This document shows, piece by piece, positions 1 through 9,031 of a DNA stretch of 64,000 bases (position 1 is its first letter; every line of letters starts with the position of its first letter). The position numbers and the translations under genes are program-made. Below the pieces are notes generated by a model. It was not told where the DNA came from, made no database searches, and was given only the letters and a program-made list of their open reading frames with translations. Source of the stretch: CAWAND01 sp963797485 (GTDB lineage Bacteria > Chloroflexota > Anaerolineae > Anaerolineales > E44-bin32); the NCBI GenBank assembly GCA_963797485.1, contig CAWCPF010000003.1, positions 1,240,001 to 1,304,000 on the forward strand, written 5' to 3'.

Positions 1-1146
1 CTCCATCACGAGCCTCCCCTGGTCAAAGCGCGCCAGGTCAAGCATGCTCACGTCAACCGTGGCGGCGGCGCCCTGGGTGAGGAATTCGGCCATCAGCTTG
101 CCGGCCACCGGCCCATGCATGAAACCATGCCCCGAAAACCCCGCCACCAACCAGAACCCCTCGACCGGCGTGGGGCCGAAAATGGGATGCGCATCCGGTG
201 TGACCTCATACAGCCCTGCCCAGCCCCCGAGCCGCCCGGCCCGTGCCAACAGCGGCATGCGCTCCATGGCGGCTTCCAGGGCGATCAGTTCCCACTCCGC
301 GTCCAGAGTCTGGTCGAAGCTCGCGGATTGATCGGGATTTGACATCCCGGTCAACAGGCCTTCGCCTTCGCGGTGGAAATACAGCGAGCGGTCAAAATCG
401 ATCGTGAACGGAAACGCCGGGTCCAATTCGGGGAGCGGGGTGGTGGTCATCATCTGGCGACGGATCGGCTCAATCGGCACGTGGACGCCGGCGAGGGCCG
501 CAACCTGGCCGGCCCACGGACCGGCGGCATCGATCACCTGGCCGGCCGCAATCTCGCCGGCGGGGGTCTCAACCGCCGTAACCCGATCTCCGGTCAGTTT
601 CAATCCCGTGACCTCGACCCCGGTGAACACCCTGGCACCCAGTTGGCGGGCGCGCTGCAGGTAGCCCATCAGGACGCTGTTGGGATCGGCCAGCCCGTCC
701 TTGGCGTGAAATGTCGCCCCCAAGGCATCATCGAACCGCATGCCGGGCAGCCGCTGCCGAACCTCATCTCCAGTGAGCCATTGCGTATTTACACCCAAAC
801 GATGTTGAAGCTCGACGTTTCTTCGAAAGATGTCCAACGTTTCGGGCCGGGTGACCACCAACATATAGCCGCACGGCCGGTACTGAGGGTCGACACCGAT
901 TTCTTCCTTGAAGTGCTCGAGCATGGGAAGACTGGCGAGCGAGAGGCGGATGTTGACCTCCGTTCCAAACTGATATCGAACGCCTCCGGCACATCGGTTT
1001 GTGGCCCCGTCTTCGAAGTGCTCGGTTCGTTCGAGCACGACGATATCCCGGACGCCGCTCGCCGCCAGGTGATAGGCGGCGCTGGCGCCCATGACACCAG
1101 CGCCTATGATGACCACGTCGGTTGAGGATGGCAGCTCACTTTGCAT
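1..1146 (-). CDS. FAD-dependent amino-acid oxidase/dehydrogenase (DAO family), 3' end outside window
   Basis: Translating the reverse complement from the ATG at 1146-1144 gives 382 open codons up to the window edge with no stop, so the C-terminus is missing. Residues 10-20 form a Rossmann FAD-binding start (DVVIIGAGVMG), and the last third has the DAO-family substrate-domain pattern (VTPDAHPIFGP, then AGFSGHGFMHGP). The family oxidises amino acids, sarcosine/dimethylglycine or glycine to imines using FAD; the exact substrate cannot be told here. It is the last visible gene of the leftward Liv transporter operon, 48 bases after an ornithine-cyclodeaminase-like gene, which suggests catabolism of an imported amino or imino acid. 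Glycine oxidase (ThiO) is possible, but no thiamine genes are visible. Confidence 0.85.
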   Translation of the reverse strand, partial: MQSELPSSTDVVIIGAGVMGASAAYHLAASGVRDIVVLERTEHFEDGATNRCAGGVRYQFGTEVNIRLSLASLPMLEHFKEEIGVDPQYRPCGYMLVVTRPETLDIFRRNVELQHRLGVNTQWLTGDEVRQRLPGMRFDDALGATFHAKDGLADPNSVLMGYLQRARQLGARVFTGVEVTGLKLTGDRVTAVETPAGEIAAGQVIDAAGPWAGQVAALAGVHVPIEPIRRQMMTTTPLPELDPAFPFTIDFDRSLYFHREGEGLLTGMSNPDQSASFDQTLDAEWELIALEAAMERMPLLARAGRLGGWAGLYEVTPDAHPIFGPTPVEGFWLVAGFSGHGFMHGPVAGKLMAEFLTQGAAATVDVSMLDLARFDQGRLVME

Positions 1147-1194
1147 GCTTCCAGGATCCGTCCCACAAGGCTCGATCCTACGGATCGTTCGAGC

Positions 1195-2185
1195 TCAGAT
1201 TTCGACTTGACGGCCGAGGTCCAACTCTTGGGCACGCGCCAGCGCAACACCCGCCGCGGCTGCGTCCTGTACCGCCACGCCCACCGATTTGAAAAAGGTG
1301 ATCTCGTCCTCCGCCGTTCGGCCGGGTTTCGTCCCCAAAACGATCTCGCCTAGCTCGGCGTGAATATCATCCGCCCGGTAGTCTCCCGATTGAATGGGCC
1401 GGATGAGCTCTCCGGCTTCTTCGAGCACGGCGTGCCTCGAGTTCTACGACCACCTTCGACCGCCGCAAAGTCTCCAGATCGACCTCGGCCATGGCCGGGG
1501 TGTACGAGCCGACGGCGTTGATGTGAGCACCGGCGCGCACGTCTCGTCCATCAAACACCGGCTGCTCGGCCGTCGTGGCGGTGCAGATGATATCGGCGGC
1601 CTCCACGGCCTGCTCGGCCGTTTGGGAGACGTGTACTCCGCCCTCAAACCCTGAGTGTTCGGTCCATTCCTGGGCAAAGCGACGGGCGTGGTCTTGGTGG
1701 GGGCTGTAGATCCACACCTGGTCGATGGTCCGGACGGCGCAGACCGCATCGAGCTGAGTGTGGGCCTGGGCGCCGCTGCCGATCATGGCCACGACATGCG
1801 CCTGCGATCGGGCGAGCAAATCGGTGGCGGCGCCGGAGCCGGCCCCCGTGCGAATGGCGGTTAAACTGCCGCCCTCGAATATGGCCATCGGCTGTCCGGT
1901 GGCCGGATCGAGGGCGATCACCAAGGCATGGACGGTCGGCAGATCCCGTTGAGCGTTGTTTGGAAAGACGGAGACAATCTTGATGGCCAGGCTGCCGTCC
2001 TGCGGAAGATACGCCGGCATAAAGAGCGACACGCCGCCGTGTCCTGGCGGCCCGATCCGGCTGCGGAGAGGCATGATGGCATCGCCTGAGGACAGCTGGG
2101 CGTAAGCCCGCTTCATCGCCTCGATGGCGGATGACATGGGGAGAGCTTGGCGGACTTCCTCAGCGTTCAAGAACCGGATACGCAT
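1195..2185 (-). CDS. Ornithine cyclodeaminase / mu-crystallin family protein (one frameshift)
   Basis: Reading from ATG 2185, the first 250 or so residues match the family: LTAIRTGAGSGAAT at about 109-122 and an NAD(P)-binding GSGAQA at about 136-141. Near 1440-1446 the frame shifts; the downstream frame restores the expected end (VLEEAGELIRP, then DIHAELGEIVLG) and stops at 1195. The locus is 991 bases, one base over a multiple of three, and removing one A from the GTAGAAC context gives a continuous protein of about 329 residues, the normal family length. Members act as ornithine cyclodeaminase, ketimine reductase or alanine dehydrogenase. Lying between livF and an amino-acid oxidase suggests use of an imino-acid intermediate. 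The frameshift is probably an assembly error. Confidence 0.85.
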
Positions 2186-2268
2186 GGGCCACCTCGGCGT
2201 GAAACGGAGCGGATCGGCCGACCCGCCCCGCTAAATCCATCCCCGCTGGTTCGGCGCACGACGGAGGT

Positions 2269-2991
2269 CTAGTCGATCCCCAGGTAGGCTTTCTGGACCA
2301 TGGCGTTGTTGCGCAGGCCCTCGGCCGAATCCGACAGCACAATCTCGCCCGTCTGCAGGACATAGCCTCGGCTGGCGACCCGCAGAGCCATTTGGGCATT
2401 CTGTTCGACGAGCAGGATGGTTGTGCCCTCGCGATTGATGTCCACGACGGTGTCGAACACGTTCTCCACCAGAACAGGTGCCAGCCCCATGGAGGGCTCA
2501 TCCAGGAGGAGCAGACTGGGGCGGGCCATCAGCGCCCGGGCCGTGGCCAGCATCTGCTGCTCCCCACCGCTGAGCGTCCCTGAGACCTGGTTTTCGCGCT
2601 CCTTCAGGCGAGGGAAGAGCGTGTACACGCGTTCGCGGTCCTGCTGGATGCCCTTGCGGTCCCGACGGTTGAAGGCTCCCATGTCCAGATTCTCACTGAC
2701 CGTCAGCTTGGCGAAAACGCCGCGGCCCTCAGGGACCATGCAGACACCCTTGAAGACGATCTCGTGCGGTTTGTAAGCCGCCAGGTCCTCGCCACGCAAT
2801 TGGACCGACCCGTGCTGAGGCTTGATCAGCCCGGTGATGGTCTTGAGGGTGGTGCTCTTCCCGGCGCCATTGGCCCCGATCAAGGTCACGATTTCTCCCT
2901 GTTCGACTTCGATGGAGATGCCCCTCAGGGCATGGATATTGCCATAGTAAGCGTGGACGTCATTGAGTTGAAGCATGGCCATGGTCGTCAC
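2269..2991 (-). CDS. livF: Branched-chain/polar amino-acid ABC transporter ATPase LivF
   Basis: This 240-residue ABC ATPase has Walker A GANGAGKST at about 39-47, signature LSGGEQQ at about 140 and Walker B LLLLDEPSMGLAP at about 160. The short length and the MVPEGRGVF segment are typical of LivF rather than LivG. It energises import together with LivG at the cytoplasmic face of LivH/LivM. The start codon GTG overlaps the end of livG by four bases, so translation is probably coupled. The substrate may be any amino acid taken up by this family (branched-chain, amide, or other). Confidence 0.95.
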   Translation of the reverse strand: MTTMAMLQLNDVHAYYGNIHALRGISIEVEQGEIVTLIGANGAGKSTTLKTITGLIKPQHGSVQLRGEDLAAYKPHEIVFKGVCMVPEGRGVFAKLTVSENLDMGAFNRRDRKGIQQDRERVYTLFPRLKERENQVSGTLSGGEQQMLATARALMARPSLLLLDEPSMGLAPVLVENVFDTVVDINREGTTILLVEQNAQMALRVASRGYVLQTGEIVLSDSAEGLRNNAMVQKAYLGID

Positions 2992-3806
2992 CCCGCCGTC
3001 GGGGAAGCGTCCCCGACATCCAGTCCTGAGGCCGCCCCTCGACCCAGGTAGGCTTCGATGACGCGCGGGTTGCGCTGGATCTCGGCCGGAGAGCCTTCGG
3101 CGATCTTGGTGCCGTAATCCAGCACGGTGACACGCTCCGATATCCCCATCACCACGCGCATGTCATGCTCGATCAGCAGAATGGTCACCCCGAGCTCGTC
3201 GCGCAGGCGGCGGATGAAATGCATGGTTGTGGCCGATTCGTGCGGGTTCATCCCCGCCGTCGGCTCGTCAAGCAGCAAGATCTCAGGCTGGTTGCCAAGC
3301 GCACGCGCAATCTCCAGCCTTCTCTGATCGCCGTAGGGCAGATTCTTCGCCAGGAAGTCCCCCTTTCCGGACAACCCGGCAAACTGCAGCAGACGGCGGG
3401 CTTCTTCAACGGCCCAGTTCTCCTCGTCGCGCGTCTTCTTGGAACCAATCACGAAGCTGTACCAGTGAGAACGCAGCCGCGGTTCCATCCCTACGAGCAC
3501 GTTTTCGATGGCGGTCATGTTCGAAAACAGGCGGATGTTCTGATACGTCCGGGCAATGTGCATTCGGGCGATCTGGTCTGGCGAATGGCCCTCAATGTGA
3601 TGGCCTTTGAACTCGATGCTCCCCTCATCAATGTCATAGAACCCGGTAATGCAGTTGAAAAAGGTCGACTTGCCGGCGCCGTTGGGGCCGATGATGCTGA
3701 CAATGGAGTCTTTGGGTAGGTCAAAGGTGAGATCGCTGACCGCCACCAACCCGCCAAAGTGTTTGGTGACTGAGTGGGCGGTCAGCAAGGAAGGATTGGA
3801 AGCCAT
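2988..3806 (-). CDS. livG: Branched-chain/polar amino-acid ABC transporter ATPase LivG
   Basis: This 272-residue ATPase has Walker A GPNGAGKST at about 40-48, a LivG-type insert between Walker A and the signature (IARTYQNIRLFSNMTAIENV), a signature region LPYGDQRRLEIARAL and Walker B LLLDEPTAGMNP. The C-terminal ending VIEAYLG is the LivG hallmark. It starts three bases after livM stops and overlaps livF by four bases, so it sits in the middle of a tightly packed operon. Confidence 0.95.
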   Translation of the reverse strand: MASNPSLLTAHSVTKHFGGLVAVSDLTFDLPKDSIVSIIGPNGAGKSTFFNCITGFYDIDEGSIEFKGHHIEGHSPDQIARMHIARTYQNIRLFSNMTAIENVLVGMEPRLRSHWYSFVIGSKKTRDEENWAVEEARRLLQFAGLSGKGDFLAKNLPYGDQRRLEIARALGNQPEILLLDEPTAGMNPHESATTMHFIRRLRDELGVTILLIEHDMRVVMGISERVTVLDYGTKIAEGSPAEIQRNPRVIEAYLGRGAASGLDVGDASPTAG

Positions 3807-3809
3807 GCG

Positions 3810-5504
3810 CTAGTCTCCTGCCTCGGAGGGGGCGCGTTTCTGCATCTCCAGGACATCGGCGTCGGCCTTAAGTTCGCGTTGGCGGACGGCCGATGGGATG
3901 AAGCCCTCGGGTCTGGACAGCATCATGACCACCAGAAGGGCACCATACATCAGCAGGCGGTACTCGGCGAACTCACGCAGCAGCTCGGGCAGGCCGACCA
4001 GGATCAGAGCACCGACCACCACGCCTGGCAGGCTCCCCATCCCGCCGATGATGATCAGGCTGAGCACGTTGATGGAGATGGTCAGGCTGAAACTGTGGGG
4101 GAAGATCGAGGTGAGTTTGGCGGCGAACAGGGCGCCGCCGAGTTCCGCGAATGCGGCGCCGGTGGCGAATGCCAGCAGTTTCGCGCTCACCAGTTTGATG
4201 CCCATGGCCTCGGCCACGTCTTCGTCTTCCCGCATCGCCATCCACTGTCGGCCGAGGCGCGATTCAGCCAGACGGTAGGAGACGAACACGGCGATGAGAC
4301 AGCCGCCCAAGACCACGTAATAGAACTGCTCCGGTTTGACCAGACTGAGCCCGAAAAGATCGGGCTTGGGAATTCTCAGCACCCCCTGGGCGCCTCCGAT
4401 GAAAGGCTTGAGCAGGTCGGACAGAGCCAGGATGCGGATGATCTCTCCAAAGCCCAGGGTGACAATCGCCAGGTAGTCCCCGCGCATCCTTAAGACCGGG
4501 ATGCCGAGGAAAATCCCCGCCCCAGCCGCGAGCAGGACGCAAAACGGGATGGCCTCCCAGAAGGTCAGGTTGCCAATCCCCAGCGGGCCCTCCGTGGTGA
4601 GCACGGCCATCGAGTACGCTCCAATGGCGAAAAAGGCCACATACCCGAGATCGAGCAAGCCGGCGAAGCCAACCACAATGTTGAGCCCGAGCCCCATGAG
4701 GATGAAAATGCCGACATTGTTAGCCACCTCGGAGAGATACGTGCCGAGGAGCAACGGCAAGATGACCATAAACACGAACGCGGCGGCAACGCTTGCCAAT
4801 TGGAGCCGCCGTCTCTGCGAAGGCTCAAGCGAGGTGATCCGGCTCTGAACCCCGGCACCACGCACGGCCCAGAGGCGATTGCCGGCGGCGATCAAGACAA
4901 ATACACCGCCGGCGAAGATCGGCGCCAGCGCCTTGCCTGCATAGAAGAAGGAGGCAACCGAGGCGCCGAAGAAATCCCTGGTCCGGTTGGCGAAATTCTC
5001 GGAGAACAAACCGAGCACGAGGGTCCACGCGGCAGCTGTCAGGAGCGGCCGGCGGATAGATCGGGGCATGGTTTCCACCCCGGCCGACAACAAGCCCACC
5101 ATCCCCATGGCGCCTACAAAGAGCAAGCTGCCCAGTCCGGCCCCCTGATCGAAGGTCAGGATCTTCAGCAGGGTCGGCGAGACGGCCGGAAGGAATTGGC
5201 GCAAATCGAAGGCCGTCGCCAGCAGGATCAGCGCCACGGTCGGCAGTGCCGACGCGGCGCCGGTCACGAGGCCGGTTAACAACATGCCGGCCCGACCGAC
5301 TTTGAGGTTACGAATGGCCAAATGGGCCATGAGCGCCGGCGAGGTGAAGATCAAGATCTGGCCCAGGGTGACGACCCCGGAGACCAGTTCCCTGGGGGCG
5401 AACAACTCCACCAGCCCGATCGCCGACACCGAAAGCGTCAAACAGCCGGCGATCAGCCCTTGGCGGACGGCATTGCGGAAGTCGAGCTGGGTAGCATCGC
5501 GCAT
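3810..5504 (-). CDS. livM: Branched-chain amino-acid ABC transporter permease LivM with long N-terminal extension
   Basis: The C-terminal 330 or so residues are a LivM permease: GLNIVVGFAGLLDLGYVAFFA, then MRGDYLAIVTLGFGEIIRI, and the EAA-like loop in the AMREDEDVAEAMGI area. At 564 residues the protein is about 200 residues longer than common LivM. The extra N-terminus is strongly hydrophobic, with roughly five or six predicted membrane segments in residues 15-215. It forms the membrane channel with LivH. It lies eight bases after livH and three before livG. Confidence 0.93.
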   Translation of the reverse strand: MRDATQLDFRNAVRQGLIAGCLTLSVSAIGLVELFAPRELVSGVVTLGQILIFTSPALMAHLAIRNLKVGRAGMLLTGLVTGAASALPTVALILLATAFDLRQFLPAVSPTLLKILTFDQGAGLGSLLFVGAMGMVGLLSAGVETMPRSIRRPLLTAAAWTLVLGLFSENFANRTRDFFGASVASFFYAGKALAPIFAGGVFVLIAAGNRLWAVRGAGVQSRITSLEPSQRRRLQLASVAAAFVFMVILPLLLGTYLSEVANNVGIFILMGLGLNIVVGFAGLLDLGYVAFFAIGAYSMAVLTTEGPLGIGNLTFWEAIPFCVLLAAGAGIFLGIPVLRMRGDYLAIVTLGFGEIIRILALSDLLKPFIGGAQGVLRIPKPDLFGLSLVKPEQFYYVVLGGCLIAVFVSYRLAESRLGRQWMAMREDEDVAEAMGIKLVSAKLLAFATGAAFAELGGALFAAKLTSIFPHSFSLTISINVLSLIIIGGMGSLPGVVVGALILVGLPELLREFAEYRLLMYGALLVVMMLSRPEGFIPSAVRQRELKADADVLEMQKRAPSEAGD

Positions 5505-5512
5505 CGGTCCGC

Positions 5513-6574
5513 CTACGCTTTCACTTCAGATAGCCGCTCGCCGAGTAGGCCTTGGGGCCGGAAGATCAAGATTAAGACCAGAACTGTGAAGGCAATCACA
5601 TCCTTGAGTTGGTTAAAGGCCGGAATGTTCAAACCCTGCAGGAACAAGCTTGGCCCAACGGATTCGATCATGCCCAGAACCAGGCCGCCCAGAGCGGCAC
5701 CGGGAATGCTGCCAATCCCACCCAGCACGGCGGCCGTGAAGGCCTTCAGGCCGGGGAAGAAACCCATGTAGAAGTGGACCTGACGAAAGACGATGGCATA
5801 CAAGACTCCGGCGATCGCCGCCATGGCGGCGCCGACGATGAAAGTGATGGTGATCATGCGGTCGACGTCAATCCCCATCAGGGAGGCTACATCGCGATTT
5901 TCGGCCACCGCCCGAATGGCCTTTCCGGTCCGCGTCCGAAGGATGAAGAAATTCAGCGCGATCAGCATGATGATCGTAACCACGATCACGGCCACGTGGA
6001 CCTTGAGAATGTTCACTCCCAGAATGGAGACCTTGCCGCTGAGCACGGTCAGCAGGGGGAAGGGCTTGTTCTCTGAGCCCAGCAGCCCGCGGAAGAAGTT
6101 CTGCCAGAAGATCGACGCGCCGATGGCCGTGATCAGGGGAACCAGTCGCGGCGCCTTGCGCAGTGGCCGATAAGCGACGCGTTCTGTCAGCACCGCCACC
6201 CCGACCGAGACGAGAATGGACAAGGCCGCCACGGCCAGCAGCGATATCACCGGGTGGGATTCCATGTAGCCTGATTCGGACAGTGGGCCGGCGACAAAAA
6301 CCGTCGCCGTCATGATGCCGGACATGAAAAACTCGCCATGCGCGAAGTTGATCATGAACAGCACGCCGTACACGAGCGTGTAGCCAATGGCAATCAGCGC
6401 GTACATCGAGCCTTGGGCGATGCCGAAAACTACGAAGTCGGTCCATTGCGCAGCAGTATAGGGATTGTGGAGCAGGGTGGCAGTCGTACCCCAGATGACC
6501 AGCAGAATAATGACGGCACGAACGATCCACAAGAAGAGTCCAAGAATATCAAGATTACCTAAGCGCTCACGCAT
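5513..6574 (-). CDS. livH: Branched-chain amino-acid ABC transporter permease LivH
   Basis: This 353-residue, highly hydrophobic protein has LivH landmarks: GIAQGSMYALIAIGYTLVYG near residue 50, INFAHGEFFM just after, the cytoplasmic coupling loop with AVAENRDVASLMGID, and the LGGIGSIPGAALGG segment near the C-terminus. An extra membrane helix precedes the core. It is the first permease gene after the binding protein, separated from it by a 16-bp stem-loop at 6596-6632 that probably lowers its expression relative to the binding protein. Confidence 0.94.
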   Translation of the reverse strand: MRERLGNLDILGLFLWIVRAVIILLVIWGTTATLLHNPYTAAQWTDFVVFGIAQGSMYALIAIGYTLVYGVLFMINFAHGEFFMSGIMTATVFVAGPLSESGYMESHPVISLLAVAALSILVSVGVAVLTERVAYRPLRKAPRLVPLITAIGASIFWQNFFRGLLGSENKPFPLLTVLSGKVSILGVNILKVHVAVIVVTIIMLIALNFFILRTRTGKAIRAVAENRDVASLMGIDVDRMITITFIVGAAMAAIAGVLYAIVFRQVHFYMGFFPGLKAFTAAVLGGIGSIPGAALGGLVLGMIESVGPSLFLQGLNIPAFNQLKDVIAFTVLVLILIFRPQGLLGERLSEVKA

Positions 6575-6595
6575 GGACGCTCTCTCCGACGAGGG

Positions 6596-6632
6596 GGGAT
6601 GGGCTCGAAAGGATCTCTTTCGAGCCCATCCC
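6596..6632 (-). terminator. Intercistronic stem-loop between binding protein and livH
   Basis: A perfect 16-bp inverted repeat (arms 6596-6611 and 6617-6632, 5-base loop) lies between the stop of the binding-protein gene and livH. It has no T-run on either side, so it is more likely an mRNA stabiliser or partial attenuator than a full terminator. Such hairpins commonly follow binding-protein genes, letting them be expressed above their membrane partners. Confidence 0.75.
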
Positions 6633-6687
6633 AGTCAGTGACCTTTCTCTTCAGACGGCGTCGACCGTCCGAAAAGATCAGTGCTGA

Positions 6688-7893
6688 TTACGGCCAGATC
6701 TTCACGTACTTGCCGTCTGTCAGTTGCGAGACGGAGATCTTAGGATCCGCACAGTCGCCGTATTGGTCGCAGGTCAGGTTGCCAGTGATGCCCTGGAAGT
6801 CCTTGGTGGCATACAGGCAGTCCCGCATGGCCTGGCGGCCGATGTGCAGCGTGCCGTCCGAGTCAACCGCACCCACCTGCTCGATGCAGGCGAAGATCAT
6901 GTTGGTGGCGTCGAAAGCATGGGCATGGAAGACGGAGATCGGGTCGGTGCCGTACTTGTCGTTGTAGGCGGCCTTGAACCTGTCGTACAGGTCGCCCGAG
7001 AACGAGATGTCCGGGCCGGAGAAGTACATCCCCTCACCGGCCGAACCGATAGCTGCGGCGGCAGCGTCTGAAAAACAGCCATCAGCCGCGGCCACGACGG
7101 TATTCTCCAGGCCAGCAACTTCCTTCGACTGTTTGGCCAGGAAGGCGCATTCAGCCGTGAAGACCGGGAAGTAGATGAACTCGGGCGGACCGGCAGCCGA
7201 GACGGCGCTCAGGACGGGGTGCATGTCCGTGTCGCCGACGTTGATGGCCGTGAAGGCCACGACGGTACCGCCAAGGGCGGTAAAGGACTCGCGGAAGGCG
7301 TTGGCCAGGCCCTCGGTGTAGGGGTCGCCGTCATGGATGGCGGCAGCCGTCTTCAGACCGAGGGTGTTGAAAACGAAGTCGGCCATAGCCGCGCCCTGGA
7401 CCTTGTCGTTGTGGGCCGTGCGCAGGTAGCCGGGATTCCAGGCCTGTGCCGGGTCGGTCAACACCGGGGAGGTGTTGGATGGCGACACCATGAAGTACCC
7501 GGCGTCCGAGACAACCTTGGACATGGGCACGCCAGCGCCGGAGCAGCTGGTGCCGATGACGCCCAGGATGGTCGGGTCAGACACGATCTTCTGTCCCGCC
7601 GCCTGCCCGCCTTCAGCATTGCAGCCGTCATCTTCGGCCTGAAGGGTCACATCATGGCCGTCAACCTGGCCCTTGAAGTCGATGGCGATTTCCACACCGT
7701 GCTGTGAGTCGGTCCCGAGGTCGGCGTTGGGACCCGAGATCACCAGGGCCGAGGCCAGCTTGATCGGATCACTCGGCCCGTAGGTTACGCAGCCGATGGC
7801 ATCCGTACATTCGAAGGCCTGGGCGCCACCGCAGGCCGTGAGCAGCATGCCAGCGATGACGATGAACGAAAAAGCGAACAGGGTTCGTCTCAT
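6688..7893 (-). CDS. Branched-chain amino-acid ABC transporter substrate-binding lipoprotein (LivK-like)
   Basis: This is a 401-residue periplasmic-binding-protein-like lipoprotein. A signal peptide ends in the lipobox LTAC with Cys at residue 21, so the mature protein is lipid-anchored. The fold matches type I binding proteins: LVISGPNADLG early, VIGTSCSGAGVPMSK in the first lobe, and the FNTLGLKTAAAIHDGDPYTE segment. I chose the ATG at 7893 because GGAGGAG lies eight bases upstream; the longer open frame would place that ribosome-binding site inside the gene. It is the first gene of the Liv operon, with a 200-base leader and a promoter at 8104-8131. Confidence 0.95.
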   Translation of the reverse strand: MRRTLFAFSFIVIAGMLLTACGGAQAFECTDAIGCVTYGPSDPIKLASALVISGPNADLGTDSQHGVEIAIDFKGQVDGHDVTLQAEDDGCNAEGGQAAGQKIVSDPTILGVIGTSCSGAGVPMSKVVSDAGYFMVSPSNTSPVLTDPAQAWNPGYLRTAHNDKVQGAAMADFVFNTLGLKTAAAIHDGDPYTEGLANAFRESFTALGGTVVAFTAINVGDTDMHPVLSAVSAAGPPEFIYFPVFTAECAFLAKQSKEVAGLENTVVAAADGCFSDAAAAAIGSAGEGMYFSGPDISFSGDLYDRFKAAYNDKYGTDPISVFHAHAFDATNMIFACIEQVGAVDSDGTLHIGRQAMRDCLYATKDFQGITGNLTCDQYGDCADPKISVSQLTDGKYVKIWP

Positions 7894-7972
7894 TGCGTTT
7901 CTCTCCTCCATTGAAGTTTGCCCAGCGAGCGCGCCGGGTATTGGTCGGGGGACCAGTGCTTGGTTCCGCAAA

Positions 7973-8018
7973 GAACGACAAAGGGTCCGGGCCGCCTCCT
8001 TTCCTGGGGTTGTCGTTC
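7973..8018 (-). promoter_or_regulatory. Leader stem-loop upstream of the Liv operon
   Basis: Nine-base perfect inverted repeats (GAACGACAA at 7973-7981 and TTGTCGTTC at 8010-8018) enclose a GC-rich 28-base loop in the untranslated leader of the binding-protein gene. The loop itself could pair further. I do not recognise a known riboswitch class. It may fold in the mRNA or be a protein site. Confidence 0.45.
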
Positions 8019-8103
8019 GAGGACTGCAATGCACACGGCCGGAGCTGCACCGCAAGCCTCAGGCGCAGGCATAGCCAGTCGTGCCTGCGAGTGAATGACG
8101 AAT

Positions 8104-8131
8104 TCTATATCGGGCCCAGCAAGCGTGTCAA
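8104..8131 (-). promoter_or_regulatory. Sigma-70-type promoter for the Liv operon
   Basis: On the minus strand a consensus -35 TTGACA (8131-8126) is followed after 16 bases by TATAGA (8109-8104); TAGAAT two bases further on is an alternative -10. Transcription would start near 8097, giving a leader of about 200 bases before the binding-protein gene. Confidence 0.7.
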
Positions 8132-8366
8132 CCATCGTGCAAACGCAGAACAACCGGACGGACCTTCATACCGCGACCCCGATGAGCACCTGCCGTACGC
8201 GTCGTCGCCCGCAGCCGCCCGATTCGAATTCGCTGGCAAGCGCCCCGCGCATCGGGCCGGGGTAAATCGATGTCCGCTTAAGACAACGCCGGCAAAGGGT
8301 GGGCCACCCCGAGCAGCCGTTCAACGGGCATCACACGGGCTGAGCCTCCGGCAAGGAAAATCGCGC

Positions 8367-8867
8367 TCAGCGCTGGGATGACAGACTCGAGTTCAGCAAG
8401 CCGGCCCTGAGCTGCAAGTCGGTATTGCGTAGCTTTGCGGCCAGGTCGGCAGCCAAGTTGCGCATCAAACGAAAACCCAGGATCGGGTCGCTCTCGCACA
8501 ATAGAACAAGCCGGCTCCTGGGGATCACGACCAGCTGCGTGTCGTCTCGGGCGCTGCGGGCCGAAGCCGAACGCAGACCCTGGTCGACCAGGGCGATCTC
8601 TCCGAAAGATTGACCCCGCCGCAGCCTAGCAATGGGTGCGGGATCGGCCGTCGGACCACCAGGGGCTCGGATCAGCGCCGGGTCGACTAGAATGTCAATC
8701 TCGCCCTCGGCGATCACATACAGCTCATCGCTGGAGGCGCTCTCTTCGAAAACCAACTCCCCGGCGGCCAGGGGCCTCACCTGACACAGCGACGCCACCA
8801 ACTCCAGCTGCGCCGGGCTGAAATCCGAAAAGATGTCCGCTTGGCGCAGAATACTGACGACGTTCAT
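8367..8867 (-). CDS. Cyclic-nucleotide-binding domain protein without effector domain
   Basis: This 166-residue protein is a single CRP-type cNMP-binding fold. The phosphate-binding cassette is recognisable: FGEIAL at about 88-93 followed by RSASAR at about 99-104, which keeps the Arg that contacts the cyclic phosphate. No helix-turn-helix follows, so it is not a CRP-like DNA-binding regulator by itself. A Pro/Ala-rich insertion (about residues 63-80) lies before the cassette. GAGGTTG precedes the ATG. It stands alone, divergent from a glycosyltransferase. It could be a stand-alone sensor subunit; partner unknown. Confidence 0.85.
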   Translation of the reverse strand: MNVVSILRQADIFSDFSPAQLELVASLCQVRPLAAGELVFEESASSDELYVIAEGEIDILVDPALIRAPGGPTADPAPIARLRRGQSFGEIALVDQGLRSASARSARDDTQLVVIPRSRLVLLCESDPILGFRLMRNLAADLAAKLRNTDLQLRAGLLNSSLSSQR

Positions 8868-8981
8868 GCAACCTCGACTTGGTCAGTGAGTGACTTAGTC
8901 TAGCATAGAACCTGACCGCCTCCAAACCCTCGTCCTGCGTCGAGGCTTGGTGGGGCGGCCTCGCCTGACCGGGCCCTCGCC

Positions 8982-9011
8982 TTGCTTCGGCCCGGATTGG
9001 GGTGCTAGGAT
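8982..9011 (+). promoter_or_regulatory. Probable promoter for the glycosyltransferase gene
   Basis: TTGCTT (8982-8987) and TAGGAT (9006-9011) are separated by 18 bases, about 20 bases upstream of the start codon, with an AGGGGACGG ribosome-binding site between. Confidence 0.45.
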
Positions 9012-9031
9012 GAGAGCGGAAGGGGACGGAC

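Noticed and set aside
7973..8018. A T-box riboswitch in the Liv leader
   Set aside because: No T-box consensus sequence, specifier stem or terminator/antiterminator pair could be identified.
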